Part shown: in pieces, positions 6,908-14,262 of the stretch
Layout: each line of letters begins with the position of its first letter
Numbering within the stretch: the stretch's first letter is position 1
Origin: Curvibacter sp.
GTDB taxonomy: Bacteria; Pseudomonadota; Gammaproteobacteria; Burkholderiales; Burkholderiaceae_C
DNA: 15,759 nt
NCBI GenBank assembly: GCA_003500955.1
Contig: DNQP01000073.1
Coordinates: 1 to 15,759 of the forward strand
Reading direction: 5' to 3'
Notes under the pieces: model-generated
Database searches by the model: none
Told to the model about the DNA's origin: nothing
Seen by the model: only the letters and a program-made list of their open reading frames with translations
Made by a program: the position numbers and the translations under genes

Positions 6908-7771
6908 TCAGCCCGCGGCGGCCAGCCGGCGCATGATGACCTCGTAGTCGCGCAGCCGCTCCACCACCCGGCGGCGTTGCGCCGGGCTTGCGCTCTCGTG
7001 CAGGGCGGCGATGGTGTCGCAGCCCTCGCGGATCAGTCGCTCGTAGCCGGACCGCATGACCGGATCGGGCGGTTCCAGGCTGCGCTGCACCAGGGCCAGC
7101 ATTTCGGCCTGTGTGTGCGCCGGGCGGTCGCCGCCGCGGTGCTCCTGCAACACTTGCAGGATGTCCTGCTGCCGGCGCTGGCGTTCGGCCCAGGCCAGCC
7201 GGGCGTCGTAGCCGGACTCGGCCAGGCGTTGGCGCAGCAGGGCCCGCTGGGCCTCCGTCAGGCGACCATAGAAATCCTCGTAGCGCTTCACCGCGCGATC
7301 GACGCGCCGCTCCAGCAGCTCGTCGGCGCTGCCCTCCAGCCATTCGGCGCGCCAGCTGCGGTTGCTTTTTTCGAACTCGCGCGCCAGATGGCGGAGCTGG
7401 GCGGGCTGCAGCGTCGGGGCCAGATCCGCCAGGATCTGGGCACTTTGGACGCCCAGGCGGCGCATGTGCACGCGGGCCTGGTCCAGCACCCCACAAACCT
7501 GCTCGGCGCTGACCGATCCGCTCGCGCGCTGCTGGGCGCCCTGGAGCAAATCGGCGTAGGCCGGCAGTTCCTGGCGGCGGTGCCAGGCGTGCAGCCCGTC
7601 CAGCCTGGTGCGCATGGCACGTGATTGGGCGTCGTCGAAATCCAGATAGCCGTCCAGCCACCAGTTCAGCAGCACGGGTGCGTTGTTGTAGCCGGTCTGC
7701 ACCGTGCCGCAGCCGGCCAGAACGGCCAGCAGCAGCACGCTGATAATGCGGGTCAAGACAGTCAACACCAT
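6908..7771 (-). CDS. Lipoprotein, DUF6279-like
   Basis: 287 residues from the ATG at 7771. The N-terminus is a lipoprotein signal: TRIISVLLLAVLAGC with lipobox LAGC and the lipidated Cys21. The mature part is almost entirely charged amphipathic helix, with a GYNNAPVLLNWWLDGYLDFDD segment just after the lipobox that I recall as typical of DUF6279. It should sit on the inner or outer membrane facing the periplasm; function is unknown. A second in-frame ATG at 7786 would add five residues (MRTST) and overlap the glmU start codon; either start keeps the lipobox. No Shine-Dalgarno sequence separates them. The DUF3617-like gene follows 80 nt downstream. Its promoter must lie inside glmU, because the divergent starts are at most 13 nt apart. 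Confidence 0.88.
   Translation of the reverse strand: MVLTVLTRIISVLLLAVLAGCGTVQTGYNNAPVLLNWWLDGYLDFDDAQSRAMRTRLDGLHAWHRRQELPAYADLLQGAQQRASGSVSAEQVCGVLDQARVHMRRLGVQSAQILADLAPTLQPAQLRHLAREFEKSNRSWRAEWLEGSADELLERRVDRAVKRYEDFYGRLTEAQRALLRQRLAESGYDARLAWAERQRRQQDILQVLQEHRGGDRPAHTQAEMLALVQRSLEPPDPVMRSGYERLIREGCDTIAALHESASPAQRRRVVERLRDYEVIMRRLAAAG
7742..7747 (+). promoter_or_regulatory. Candidate -10 element for glmU
   Basis: GATAAT matches the sigma-70 -10 consensus at five of six positions and lies about 38 nt upstream of the glmU ATG, inside the 5' end of the divergent lipoprotein gene. No good -35 hexamer is seen at 17 nt (the bases there read AGAACG). It is offered as the best promoter candidate for glmU. 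Confidence 0.4.
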
Positions 7772-7784
7772 GGTGGATGTGCGC

Positions 7785-9197
7785 ATGAAGCAGAACGGAC
7801 AGGCAGTGGATGTGGTCATCATGGCTGCGGGCAAAGGCACCCGCATGAAAAGCCGTCTGCCCAAAGTATTGCACCGTCTGGCCGGGCGTGCCTTGCTGCA
7901 GCACGTGGTGGACACCGCCGTGGGGTTGAATGCGCGGCGCGTGGTGGTCATCACGGGCCACGGCGCGGCCGAAGTCGAGGCGGGTGTGGTGCATCCGGGC
8001 GGCGGCATGTTGCAGTTCGTGCGCCAGGAGCCGCAGCTGGGCACGGGCCACGCGGTGCAGCAGGCCGTGCCGGCCCTGCCCGATGACGGCGTCGTGGTCG
8101 TGCTCTCGGGCGATGTGCCGCTGACCCAGGCCGAGACCCTGGGCGCGCTGATCGCGGCCTGCGGTGGCGAGAAGTTGGCGCTGCTGACCATCGAATTCGC
8201 CGATCCCACGGGCTATGGGCGCATCGTGCGCGATGCCGCGGGCGCGGTGCAGGCCATCGTGGAGCACAAGGACGCGTCCGAGACCCAGCGCCAGATCCGC
8301 GAGGTCTACAGCGGCATCATGGCCGTGCCCGCGCGCCTGCTCAAGCCCTGGCTGGGTCGGCTCGACAACAAGAACGCCCAGGGTGAGTACTACCTGACCG
8401 ATGTGGTGAAGTTCGCGGTGGCGCAAGGCGTGCCCGTGGTAGGCCACAAGATCGTCGACGCGCTGCAGGTGGCTGGCGTCAACAGCCCGGTACAGCTGGC
8501 CGAGCTGGAGCGCGCCTACCAGCAGCGCGCCGCGCGCAGCCTGATGGAGCAGGGCGTGCGCCTGGCCGACCCGGCGCGCTTCGACGTGCGCGGCGAACTG
8601 CTCTGCGGCCCCGACGTGGAGATCGACATCAACTGCGTCTTCGCCGGCCGCGTGGAACTGGGCGAGGGCGTGCGCATCGGCGCGCACTGCAGCATCAGCA
8701 ACGCCAGCATCGGCCCGGGCGCGGTCATCCATCCCTACACGCACATCGAGGGCGGGGTCAGCGCCAGGGACCGCATCGAGGTCGGGGCCGGTGCGCTGAT
8801 CGGCCCCTATGCACGCCTGCGCCCGGGCGCCAAGCTCGGCGACGAGGTGCACATCGGCAACTTCGTCGAGATCAAGGCCGCCACGCTGGCCCAGGGCGCC
8901 AAGGCCAACCACCTGGCCTACATCGGCGATGCCCAGGTGGGCGCGCGCGTGAACTACGGCGCGGGCAGCATCACGGCCAACTATGACGGCGCCAACAAGC
9001 ACACCACGGTGATCGGCGAGGACGTGCACATCGGCAGCAACTGCGTGCTGGTCGCGCCCGTGACCATCGGCGCCGGCGGCACCGTGGGTGGCGGCTCCAC
9101 CATCACCAAGGACACGGCGCCGGGCGCGCTGACCGTGGCGCGCGCCAAGCAGGTCAGTCTGGGCAACTGGCAGCGCCCGCAGAAGAACAAGAAGTAA
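7785..9197 (+). CDS. glmU: Bifunctional UDP-N-acetylglucosamine pyrophosphorylase / glucosamine-1-phosphate N-acetyltransferase
   Basis: 470 residues, near the family norm (about 455-475). The N-terminal uridyltransferase domain (about 8-240) has the nucleotide-binding motif MAAGKGTRMKSRLPKVLH at 13-30 with the catalytic-type Lys27. It also has EPQLGTGHA, VLSGDVPL, GYGRIVRD and NKNAQGEYYLTD. The C-terminal left-handed beta-helix (about 260-455) has hexapeptide repeats. The acetyltransferase site includes RPGAKLGDEVHIGNFVEIK and ANHLAYIGDA with the catalytic His376. GlmU acetylates glucosamine-1-phosphate and couples it to UTP, giving UDP-GlcNAc for peptidoglycan and lipopolysaccharide in the cytoplasm. 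The ATG at 7785 places the MAAGKG motif normally; an in-frame ATG at 7770 is an alternative. The histidine kinase gene follows after 7 nt, and glmS lies 1.4 kb downstream. Confidence 0.97.
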   Translation: MKQNGQAVDVVIMAAGKGTRMKSRLPKVLHRLAGRALLQHVVDTAVGLNARRVVVITGHGAAEVEAGVVHPGGGMLQFVRQEPQLGTGHAVQQAVPALPDDGVVVVLSGDVPLTQAETLGALIAACGGEKLALLTIEFADPTGYGRIVRDAAGAVQAIVEHKDASETQRQIREVYSGIMAVPARLLKPWLGRLDNKNAQGEYYLTDVVKFAVAQGVPVVGHKIVDALQVAGVNSPVQLAELERAYQQRAARSLMEQGVRLADPARFDVRGELLCGPDVEIDINCVFAGRVELGEGVRIGAHCSISNASIGPGAVIHPYTHIEGGVSARDRIEVGAGALIGPYARLRPGAKLGDEVHIGNFVEIKAATLAQGAKANHLAYIGDAQVGARVNYGAGSITANYDGANKHTTVIGEDVHIGSNCVLVAPVTIGAGGTVGGGSTITKDTAPGALTVARAKQVSLGNWQRPQKNKK

Positions 9198-9204
9198 GCA
9201 CCGC

Positions 9205-9963
9205 ATGAGCAACGAACCCCTGTCGGACGAGTCCGCCCACGACCTGGAGATCGAACGGCTGCGCACCGAGCTCCACGCGGCGCGTGGCGCGCTGGGTGAC
9301 TTTGCCTACGCGGTCTCGCACGACCTGCGCGCCAGCCTGCGCCACATCCTGTCCTATGCCTCGCTGCTGCGCGAGGAGATGGGGCCGGTGCTGCCGGGCG
9401 AGGCCGCGGCTTATCTGGACACCATCCAGGGCGCCTCACGCACCCTGGGCCAGCAGATCGACGGCCTCATGGCCTGGAGCCAGCTCGACCGCACCGAGCT
9501 GCAGGTGCAGGAGCTCGATGCCGCCCTGCTGATTGCCGAGGCGCAGGCCCAGCTGGCCGAGGCCGGTGCGGGACGGTCCATCGTCTGGCAGATCCAGGAC
9601 GGCCTGCCCGTGCTCTTCGGTGATGCGGCGCTGCTGCGCCAGCTCTTCGTGCACCTGCTGTCAAACGCGATCAAGTTCACGCGCGGCCGCGCGCCGGCGG
9701 AGATCGCCATCCGTGCCGAGCTGGCGCCCGAGGGCTGGGTCACCTACACCGTGGCCGACAACGGCGTGGGTTTTGACCCGGTGCGCCAGCACAAGCTTTT
9801 TCACGTGTTCCAGCGCCTGCATGGGGCCAGCCAGTTCGAGGGCCTGGGCCTGGGGCTGGCACTCGCGCGCAAGATCGTCGAGCGCCATGGCGGCAGCATC
9901 CGCGCCGAGGGGACGCCCGAGGCCGGCTGCCGCGTGAGCTTCACGCTGCTGCGCGCCGTCTGA
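9205..9963 (+). CDS. Soluble sensor-less histidine kinase
   Basis: 252 residues containing only a dimerisation/phosphoacceptor domain and an ATPase domain. The H-box is FAYAVSHDLRASLRHI with phosphoacceptor His39; its form resembles the phytochrome-like HisKA group. The ATPase domain (about 135-250) has an N-box LLSNAIKF (Asn154), a G1 box VADNGVGFD (Asp185) and a glycine-rich GLGLGLALARKIVERHGG. Residues 8-30 could form a short coiled coil. No transmembrane helix, PAS, GAF or HAMP domain is present, so the input signal is not visible and probably comes from a partner protein. No response regulator lies in the window. The gene starts 7 nt after the glmU stop and is presumably co-transcribed with it. 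Its stop codon directly abuts the stop of the convergent Lrp-type gene. Confidence 0.9.
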   Translation: MSNEPLSDESAHDLEIERLRTELHAARGALGDFAYAVSHDLRASLRHILSYASLLREEMGPVLPGEAAAYLDTIQGASRTLGQQIDGLMAWSQLDRTELQVQELDAALLIAEAQAQLAEAGAGRSIVWQIQDGLPVLFGDAALLRQLFVHLLSNAIKFTRGRAPAEIAIRAELAPEGWVTYTVADNGVGFDPVRQHKLFHVFQRLHGASQFEGLGLGLALARKIVERHGGSIRAEGTPEAGCRVSFTLLRAV

Positions 9964-10461
9964 TCAGCCGGGCAGCCGTGCCGGCAGCGGCACCCGCGTG
10001 CCGAACTTGCTGCGTTTGACGCTGAAGTAGCTCTTGACGTTGCGCACATTGGCGTCGGCCGTGAACAGGCGCTGCGCCAGTGCCAGGTAGTCCGGCATGT
10101 CCCGCGCATGGACGATGAGCACGAAGTCCGGCCCGGGCGAGACGCGGTAGCACTGCTGCACGGCCGCGTCGGCGGCGACCCTCTGCTCGAAGGCCGCCTG
10201 CGCCTCTTCACCCTGACGTTCCAGCGTGATCTCGACGATGGCCGTGAGCCCGTGGCCCAGCAGGGGCGTGAGCTTGTCCACGCCAAGAATGGCCACCTGC
10301 TTTTCCACCAGCCCGCTGTCCACCAGGCGCTTGACGCGGCGCAGGCACGTGGGCGGCGAGATGTGGGCGCGCGCCGCCAGGGCCTGGTTGCTCAGGCTGG
10401 CGTCCTGCTGCAGGGCGTCGAGCAGCAGCAGATCGGTCTGGTCGATGGTGATGGATTCCAT
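9964..10461 (-). CDS. Lrp/AsnC-family transcriptional regulator
   Basis: 165 residues, normal length. The N-terminal winged helix-turn-helix lies at about 6-60 (DQTDLLLLDALQQDASLS, then HISPPTCLRRVKRLVDSGLV). The C-terminal RAM (ligand-sensing, oligomerisation) domain lies at about 70-150 and includes CYRVSPGPDFVLIVHARDM. Members bind DNA as octamers or similar assemblies and often sense amino acids; which ligand is used here is unknown. The gene is divergent from glmS across a 135-nt AT-rich region and convergent with the kinase gene, with the stop codons directly abutting (TGATCA). Autoregulation through the shared intergenic region is typical of the family, and control of glmS would be a natural extension, but neither is shown by the sequence. 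Confidence 0.94.
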   Translation of the reverse strand: MESITIDQTDLLLLDALQQDASLSNQALAARAHISPPTCLRRVKRLVDSGLVEKQVAILGVDKLTPLLGHGLTAIVEITLERQGEEAQAAFEQRVAADAAVQQCYRVSPGPDFVLIVHARDMPDYLALAQRLFTADANVRNVKSYFSVKRSKFGTRVPLPARLPG

Positions 10462-10486
10462 ATCAAGGCGATTTTTGGAATATTTC

Positions 10487-10494
10487 GATTAATC
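10487..10494. promoter_or_regulatory. GATTAATC palindrome in the Lrp-gene leader (candidate operator)
   Basis: A perfect 8-bp AT-rich palindrome lies between the predicted transcription start of the Lrp-type gene and its ATG. Lrp-family sites are typically AT-rich dyads near their own promoter, so it is a reasonable autoregulatory site. The evidence is position and composition only. Confidence 0.3.
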
Positions 10495-10508
10495 TTGATT
10501 TTCGTGAA

Positions 10509-10537
10509 ATTAAAGTTCAATTCAATTCAAAAATCAA
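10509..10537 (-). promoter_or_regulatory. Predicted sigma-70 promoter of the Lrp/AsnC gene
   Basis: Read on the minus strand, TTGATT (10537-10532) is followed after exactly 17 nt by TTTAAT (10514-10509). This matches the -35 at four of six and the -10 at five of six positions. Transcription would start near 10502, leaving a leader of about 40 nt before the ATG. The spacer carries three tandem TTCAA units (10516-10530, plus-strand reading). Confidence 0.55.
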
Positions 10538-10596
10538 TCAGATATTTTTCATCAGGCCTTCTACCATCTCGGCTTCTTGTCCTGGAGTGAACACTT

Positions 10597-12447
10597 ATGT
10601 GTGGCATCGTCGGCGCCGTTTCCCAGCAAAACATCGTCCCGGTCCTGGTGCAGGGCCTGCAGCGGCTCGAGTACCGCGGCTATGACTCCTGCGGCGTGGC
10701 GGTGCACACCCCTGCCGGTCCGCAGCGTGCACGCAGCACCTCGCGCGTGGCCGAGCTGGCCGAGCAGGTGCAGCGCGATGCCGTCACCGGCTACACCGGC
10801 ATCGCCCACACGCGCTGGGCCACGCACGGCGCGCCCGCCGTGCACAACGCGCACCCGCACTTCAGCCAAGGCACGGGCGCCGACGCCGCCCAGCGCGCCG
10901 CACGCGTGGCCCTGGTGCACAACGGCATCATCGAGAACTACGAGGAACTGCGCGCCGACTTGCAGCAGCGCGGCTATGTCTTCGTGAGCCAGACCGATAC
11001 CGAAGTGATCGCGCACCTGGTGGACTCGCTCTACAACGGCGACCTGTTCGAGGCCGTGAAGGCCGCCACCCAGCAGATGCATGGCGCCTATGCCATCGCC
11101 GTCTTCCACAAGGACGAGCCGCATCGCGTGATCGGTGCGCGTGCCGGCTCGCCGCTGATCCTGGGTGTGGGGGCCGATGGCTCTAATTACCTGGCCAGCG
11201 ACGCCATGGCCCTGGCCGGCGTGACGGACCAGATTGTCTACCTCGAAGAGGGCGACGTGGTGGACCTGCAGCTGGGCAAGCACTGGATCGTGGGCCGGGA
11301 TCACAAGCCCGTGCAACGCCCGGTCAAGACCGTGCAGGCCCACAGCGGCGCGGCCGAACTCGGCCCCTACCGCCATTACATGCAAAAGGAGATCTTCGAG
11401 CAGCCGCGCGCCATTGCCGACACGCTCGAGGGCGTGGAAGGCATCGTCCCCGAGCTCTTCGGCGACGGCGCCTACAAGGTCTTCAAGGAGATCGACAAGG
11501 TGCTGATCCTGGCCTGCGGCACCAGCTACTACAGCGGTTGCACGGCCAAGTACTGGCTCGAGAGCATCGCCAGGATCCCCACCCAGGTGGAAGTGGCCAG
11601 CGAATACCGCTACCGCGACTCCGTGCCCGACCCGCGGACCCTGGTCGTCACCATCAGCCAATCGGGTGAGACCGCCGACACCCTGGCCGCGCTGCGCCAT
11701 GCGCAGAGCCTGGGCATGGCGCAGACCCTGACCATCTGCAACGTGGCCACCAGCGCCATGGTGCGCGAGTGCAAGCTGCACTACATCACGCGCGCCGGCG
11801 TGGAGATCGGCGTGGCGTCCACCAAGGCCTTCACCACCCAGCTCGCCGGCCTCTTCCTGCTGACGCTGGCGCTGGCCCAGCTGCGCGGGCACCTGGACGA
11901 GGCCGAGGAAGCCAAGCACCTCAAGGACATGCGCCACCTGCCCGTGGCCCTGCAGGCCGTGCTGGCGCTGGAGCCGCAGATCATGAGCTGGGCCGAGGAC
12001 TTCGCGCGCATGAACAACGCGCTCTTCCTGGGCCGCGGCCTGCACTACCCCATCGCCCTCGAAGGTGCGCTCAAGCTCAAGGAAATCAGCTACATCCACG
12101 CCGAGGCCTATCCCGCCGGCGAGCTCAAGCACGGCCCGCTGGCCCTGGTCACGGCCGAGATGCCCGTGGTGACCGTGGCGCCCAACGACGCGCTGCTGGA
12201 GAAGCTCAAGAGCAATATGCAGGAAGTGCGCGCGCGCGGCGGCGTGCTCTATGTGCTGGCCGACAGCGACACCAAGATTGAGAGCGCCGAAGGCCTGCAT
12301 GTGATCCGCATGCCCGAGCACTACGGTGCCCTGTCCCCACTTCTGCACGTGGTGCCGCTGCAGCTGCTGGCGTATCACACGGCGTGTGCGAGAGGCACCG
12401 ATGTGGATAAACCGAGAAACCTGGCCAAGAGTGTGACCGTCGAATGA
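10597..12447 (+). CDS. glmS: Glutamine-fructose-6-phosphate aminotransferase (isomerizing)
   Basis: 616 residues, full length. GlmS makes glucosamine-6-phosphate from fructose-6-phosphate and glutamine, the entry step to UDP-GlcNAc. The N-terminal glutaminase domain begins MCGIVGAV, with Cys2 as the nucleophile after Met removal. HTRWATHG and [12 protein letters not shown] follow as in class II glutaminases. Two SIS sugar-isomerase domains follow, with CGTSYYSG near 307-313, [11 protein letters not shown] near 352-362 and ASTKAFTTQ. The C-terminus [12 protein letters not shown] is the conserved end of the family. The start is set by TGGAGTGA (10583-10590), 6 nt upstream. No glmS ribozyme is expected in proteobacteria and I see none in the 135-nt leader region. 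The stop overlaps the start of the monooxygenase gene by ATGA. Confidence 0.97.
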   Translation: MCGIVGAVSQQNIVPVLVQGLQRLEYRGYDSCGVAVHTPAGPQRARSTSRVAELAEQVQRDAVTGYTGIAHTRWATHGAPAVHNAHPHFSQGTGADAAQRAARVALVHNGIIENYEELRADLQQRGYVFVSQTDTEVIAHLVDSLYNGDLFEAVKAATQQMHGAYAIAVFHKDEPHRVIGARAGSPLILGVGADGSNYLASDAMALAGVTDQIVYLEEGDVVDLQLGKHWIVGRDHKPVQRPVKTVQAHSGAAELGPYRHYMQKEIFEQPRAIADTLEGVEGIVPELFGDGAYKVFKEIDKVLILACGTSYYSGCTAKYWLESIARIPTQVEVASEYRYRDSVPDPRTLVVTISQSGETADTLAALRHAQSLGMAQTLTICNVATSAMVRECKLHYITRAGVEIGVASTKAFTTQLAGLFLLTLALAQLRGHLDEAEEAKHLKDMRHLPVALQAVLALEPQIMSWAEDFARMNNALFLGRGLHYPIALEGALKLKEISYIHAEAYPAGELKHGPLALVTAEMPVVTVAPNDALLEKLKSNMQEVRARGGVLYVLADSDTKIESAEGLHVIRMPEHYGALSPLLHVVPLQLLAYHTACARGTDVDKPRNLAKSVTVE

Positions 12448-13745
12448 ACGCCTCCACGCAAGAACAAGCCCCCGTCCTCATCGCCGGCGGCGGCATTGCC
12501 GGCATGGCCATGGCGCTCACGCTGCACCAGATCGGCGTGCCCTGCCGCGTCTTCGAGACCGTGCCCGACCTGCAGCCCCTGGGTGTCGGCATCAACCTGC
12601 AGCCCAATGCCGTGCGCGAGCTCTATGAGCTGGGGATCGGTGCGGAGCAGCTCGACACCATCGGCATCCAGGCGCGCGAATGGGCGCTGGTGGGCCGCAA
12701 CGGCAACGATGTCTATGCCGAGCCGCGTGGCTTGCTGGCAGGCTACAAATGGCCGCAGTACTCGGTGCACCGCGGCCAGCTGCAGATGCTGCTGCTGCGC
12801 GAGGTGTAGCGCCGGCTCGGTCTGGACGCGGTGCAGACGGGCTGTCGCGTCACGGGCTACCGCAACGAGGCGCAGGGTGTCACCGCGTTCGTCGAGACCC
12901 ACCAAGGGCAGCGCCTCGAAGTGCCCGGGCGCCTGCTGATCGCCGCGGACGGCCTGCACTCGGCCATCCGCGCGCAGATGCATCCGGACCAGCCGCCCAT
13001 CCAGTGGGGCGGCGCCATCATGTGGCGCGGCACCACCCCGGGCAAGGCCATCCGCACCGGTGCCTCCTTCGTGGGCGTGGGTTCCCTGAGGCACCGTGTG
13101 GTGCTCTACCCGATCTCGCCGCCCGATCCGCTCACCGGCCTGTCCACCATCAACTGGATCGCCGAGATCACGGTGGACAACGCGGGCGGCTGGACCCAGG
13201 GCGACTGGAACCGGCGCGTGAAGCTGGAAGATTTCATCCATCACTTCGAGGGCTGGAACTACGACTGGCTCGATGTGCCGGCCATGCTGAGCGGCGCGTC
13301 CGAGGTCTTTGAATACCCCATGATCGACCGCGACCCCGTGCCCACCTGGGTAGATGGCCGCGTGGCGCTGATCGGCGATGCGGCCCATGTGATGTATCCG
13401 GTGGGCTCCAGCGGCGCGAGCCAGGGCATCGTCGACACGCGCGTGCTCGGCGCGGCCATGATCGAGCACGGCGTCACGCCCGCAGCCTTGCAGGCCTACG
13501 ACCAGAAGCTGTGCAAGGACATCTCGGCCCTGGTGCTGCGCAACCGCGGCTCAGGCCCCTTCGGCATCCTGGGGCTGGTGGACGAGCGTTGCGGTGGCGT
13601 CTTCGACGACATCGACGCGGTGATCCCCAAGGCCGAGCGCGACGAGTTCATGGCGCGCTACAAGCAGGCAGCAGGCTTTGCCATCGAGTCCCTCAACGCC
13701 GCACCGTCCATCATCGCGCTAGGCGCCCGGGTGCGGCCGGACTGA
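12444..13745 (+). pseudogene. FAD-dependent monooxygenase interrupted by an in-frame TAG
   Basis: The reading frame encodes a class A flavoprotein monooxygenase of about 433 residues. It has the dinucleotide motif LIAGGGIAGMAMAL (GGGIAG at 15-20), the DG motif AADGLHSAIRA (Asp169-Gly170) and the GD motif ALIGDAAHVMYPVGSSG (Gly311-Asp312). Such enzymes use FAD, NAD(P)H and O2 to hydroxylate aromatic or related substrates; overall it recalls PhzS-like and salicylate-hydroxylase-like proteins. Codon 122 is TAG (12807-12809), in the middle of LLLREV*RRLG, and the frame continues intact on both sides. A single C-to-T change from CAG (Gln) explains it most simply. The start overlaps the glmS stop (ATGA), so it should be translated with glmS. 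As written, the product is a 121-residue fragment without the DG and GD motifs. A sequencing error, a recent nonsense mutation or amber suppression are all possible. Confidence 0.85.
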
Positions 13746-13765
13746 GCCCAGGCCAGCCCATCCCT

Positions 13766-13812
13766 TCGGGGTTAACCCGAGCTAGGACTTTCCCCTGTGG
13801 GAACTACGTAGT
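13766..13812. promoter_or_regulatory. Three consecutive dyads upstream of the 115-residue gene
   Basis: The 116-nt gap after the monooxygenase frame holds three adjoining inverted repeats: TCGGG-GTTAA-CCCGA (13766-13780), TTCCC-CTGT-GGGAA (13790-13803) and the perfect palindrome ACTACGTAGT (13803-13812). They sit immediately upstream of a -10-like TAAGAT. The last has the look of a response-regulator or LuxR-type site. None is followed by a T-run, so they do not look like terminators. Which protein binds is unknown. Confidence 0.5.
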
Positions 13813-13820
13813 CGCGCCTC

Positions 13821-13826
13821 TAAGAT
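13821..13826 (+). promoter_or_regulatory. Candidate -10 element for the 115-residue gene
   Basis: TAAGAT matches four of six bases of the sigma-70 -10 consensus and lies 35 nt upstream of the ATG at 13862. No consensus -35 is present at the right distance; the -35 region instead overlaps the dyads at 13790-13812, as expected for an activator-dependent promoter. Confidence 0.4.
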
Positions 13827-13861
13827 GCGGGCTCGTTGGGTTATCCGGTTCCTACTAAAAG

Positions 13862-14209
13862 ATGATGCTGAGCGCTGCGACACGTTTTCTCTCCACCATG
13901 CAGGAGATGCTCAATCCCCTGCGCGACCCAGCCTCAGGCCAGGCCACCTACCAGATCGACGACATACGCCAGGCCATGCTCCGGTGCCTGGACGAGGATT
14001 GTCTGGAGCGCTTCCCGCATGTGGAGCGCCGCATCCTGATGGCGTCCAATGTGCCTGCGCTCTGGTTCCTGCGTCCCGAGTTGCTCATGGTGCTCGCGGC
14101 CCGAGCGGGCGAACAGGCCGCCCACGAGACCATCGACGAGATCTCGGCCATGTTCGACGGGCTGCTGCCCAAGAGCCTGAATTCCAGGCCCAGCCGCCTG
14201 CAGCGCTGA
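13862..14209 (+). CDS. Uncharacterised 115-residue protein
   Basis: 115 residues, beginning MMLSAATRFLSTMQEMLNP. I do not recognise the family. The predicted protein is mainly helical and soluble, with two cysteines close together (RCLDEDCLERF, about residues 41-47). It has no signal peptide, and the single hydrophobic stretch around ALWFLRPELLMVLAARA is too short and interrupted for a sure membrane helix. The C-terminal tail is basic and serine-rich. Codon composition is like that of its neighbours. Its status as a gene is supported by its own candidate promoter with three dyads upstream and a strong intrinsic terminator 24 nt after the stop, so it appears to be a single-gene transcript. Two consecutive ATG codons (13862, 13865) leave the exact start open by one residue. 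No good Shine-Dalgarno sequence is seen. Confidence 0.75.
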   Translation: MMLSAATRFLSTMQEMLNPLRDPASGQATYQIDDIRQAMLRCLDEDCLERFPHVERRILMASNVPALWFLRPELLMVLAARAGEQAAHETIDEISAMFDGLLPKSLNSRPSRLQR

Positions 14210-14233
14210 CGGCAGCCAGCTATGTGCCCCCAG

Positions 14234-14260
14234 CCCCGGCCCTCATGGCCGGGGTTTTTT
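14234..14260 (+). terminator. Rho-independent terminator
   Basis: A perfect 8-bp GC stem, CCCCGGCC / GGCCGGGG (14234-14241 and 14247-14254), with loop CTCAT is followed directly by six T residues. It ends the 115-residue gene's transcript and separates it from the sigma-28-type promoter downstream. Confidence 0.95.
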
Positions 14261-14262
14261 GC

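Noticed and set aside
6228..9266. Very long minus-strand open frame (1012 codons)
   Set aside because: Only its last 199 codons are a real gene (the secreted DUF3617-like protein). The rest is antisense to glmU and out of frame with the lipoprotein gene; it is His/Gly/Ala/Arg-rich, as expected of open frames on the wrong strand of GC-rich DNA.
10462..10596. glmS ribozyme or amino-sugar riboswitch
   Set aside because: The leader is short and AT-rich with no ribozyme-like core, and the glmS ribozyme is known from Firmicutes and relatives, not betaproteobacteria.
10561..12378. 605-codon minus-strand frame opposite glmS
   Set aside because: Antisense to a full-length, strongly conserved glmS. 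It has a low-complexity His/Gly/Ala composition and no start signal.
12444..12809. The 121-codon fragment and the downstream 12831 GTG frame as two separate genes
   Set aside because: They are in the same frame with continuous monooxygenase homology across the TAG, and neither part carries a complete set of flavin-binding motifs. No ribosome-binding site precedes 12831.
13766..13780. TCGGG/CCCGA hairpin as a terminator of the monooxygenase transcript
   Set aside because: The stem is only 5 bp and no T-run follows. It fits better as one of the stacked dyads upstream of the next gene.
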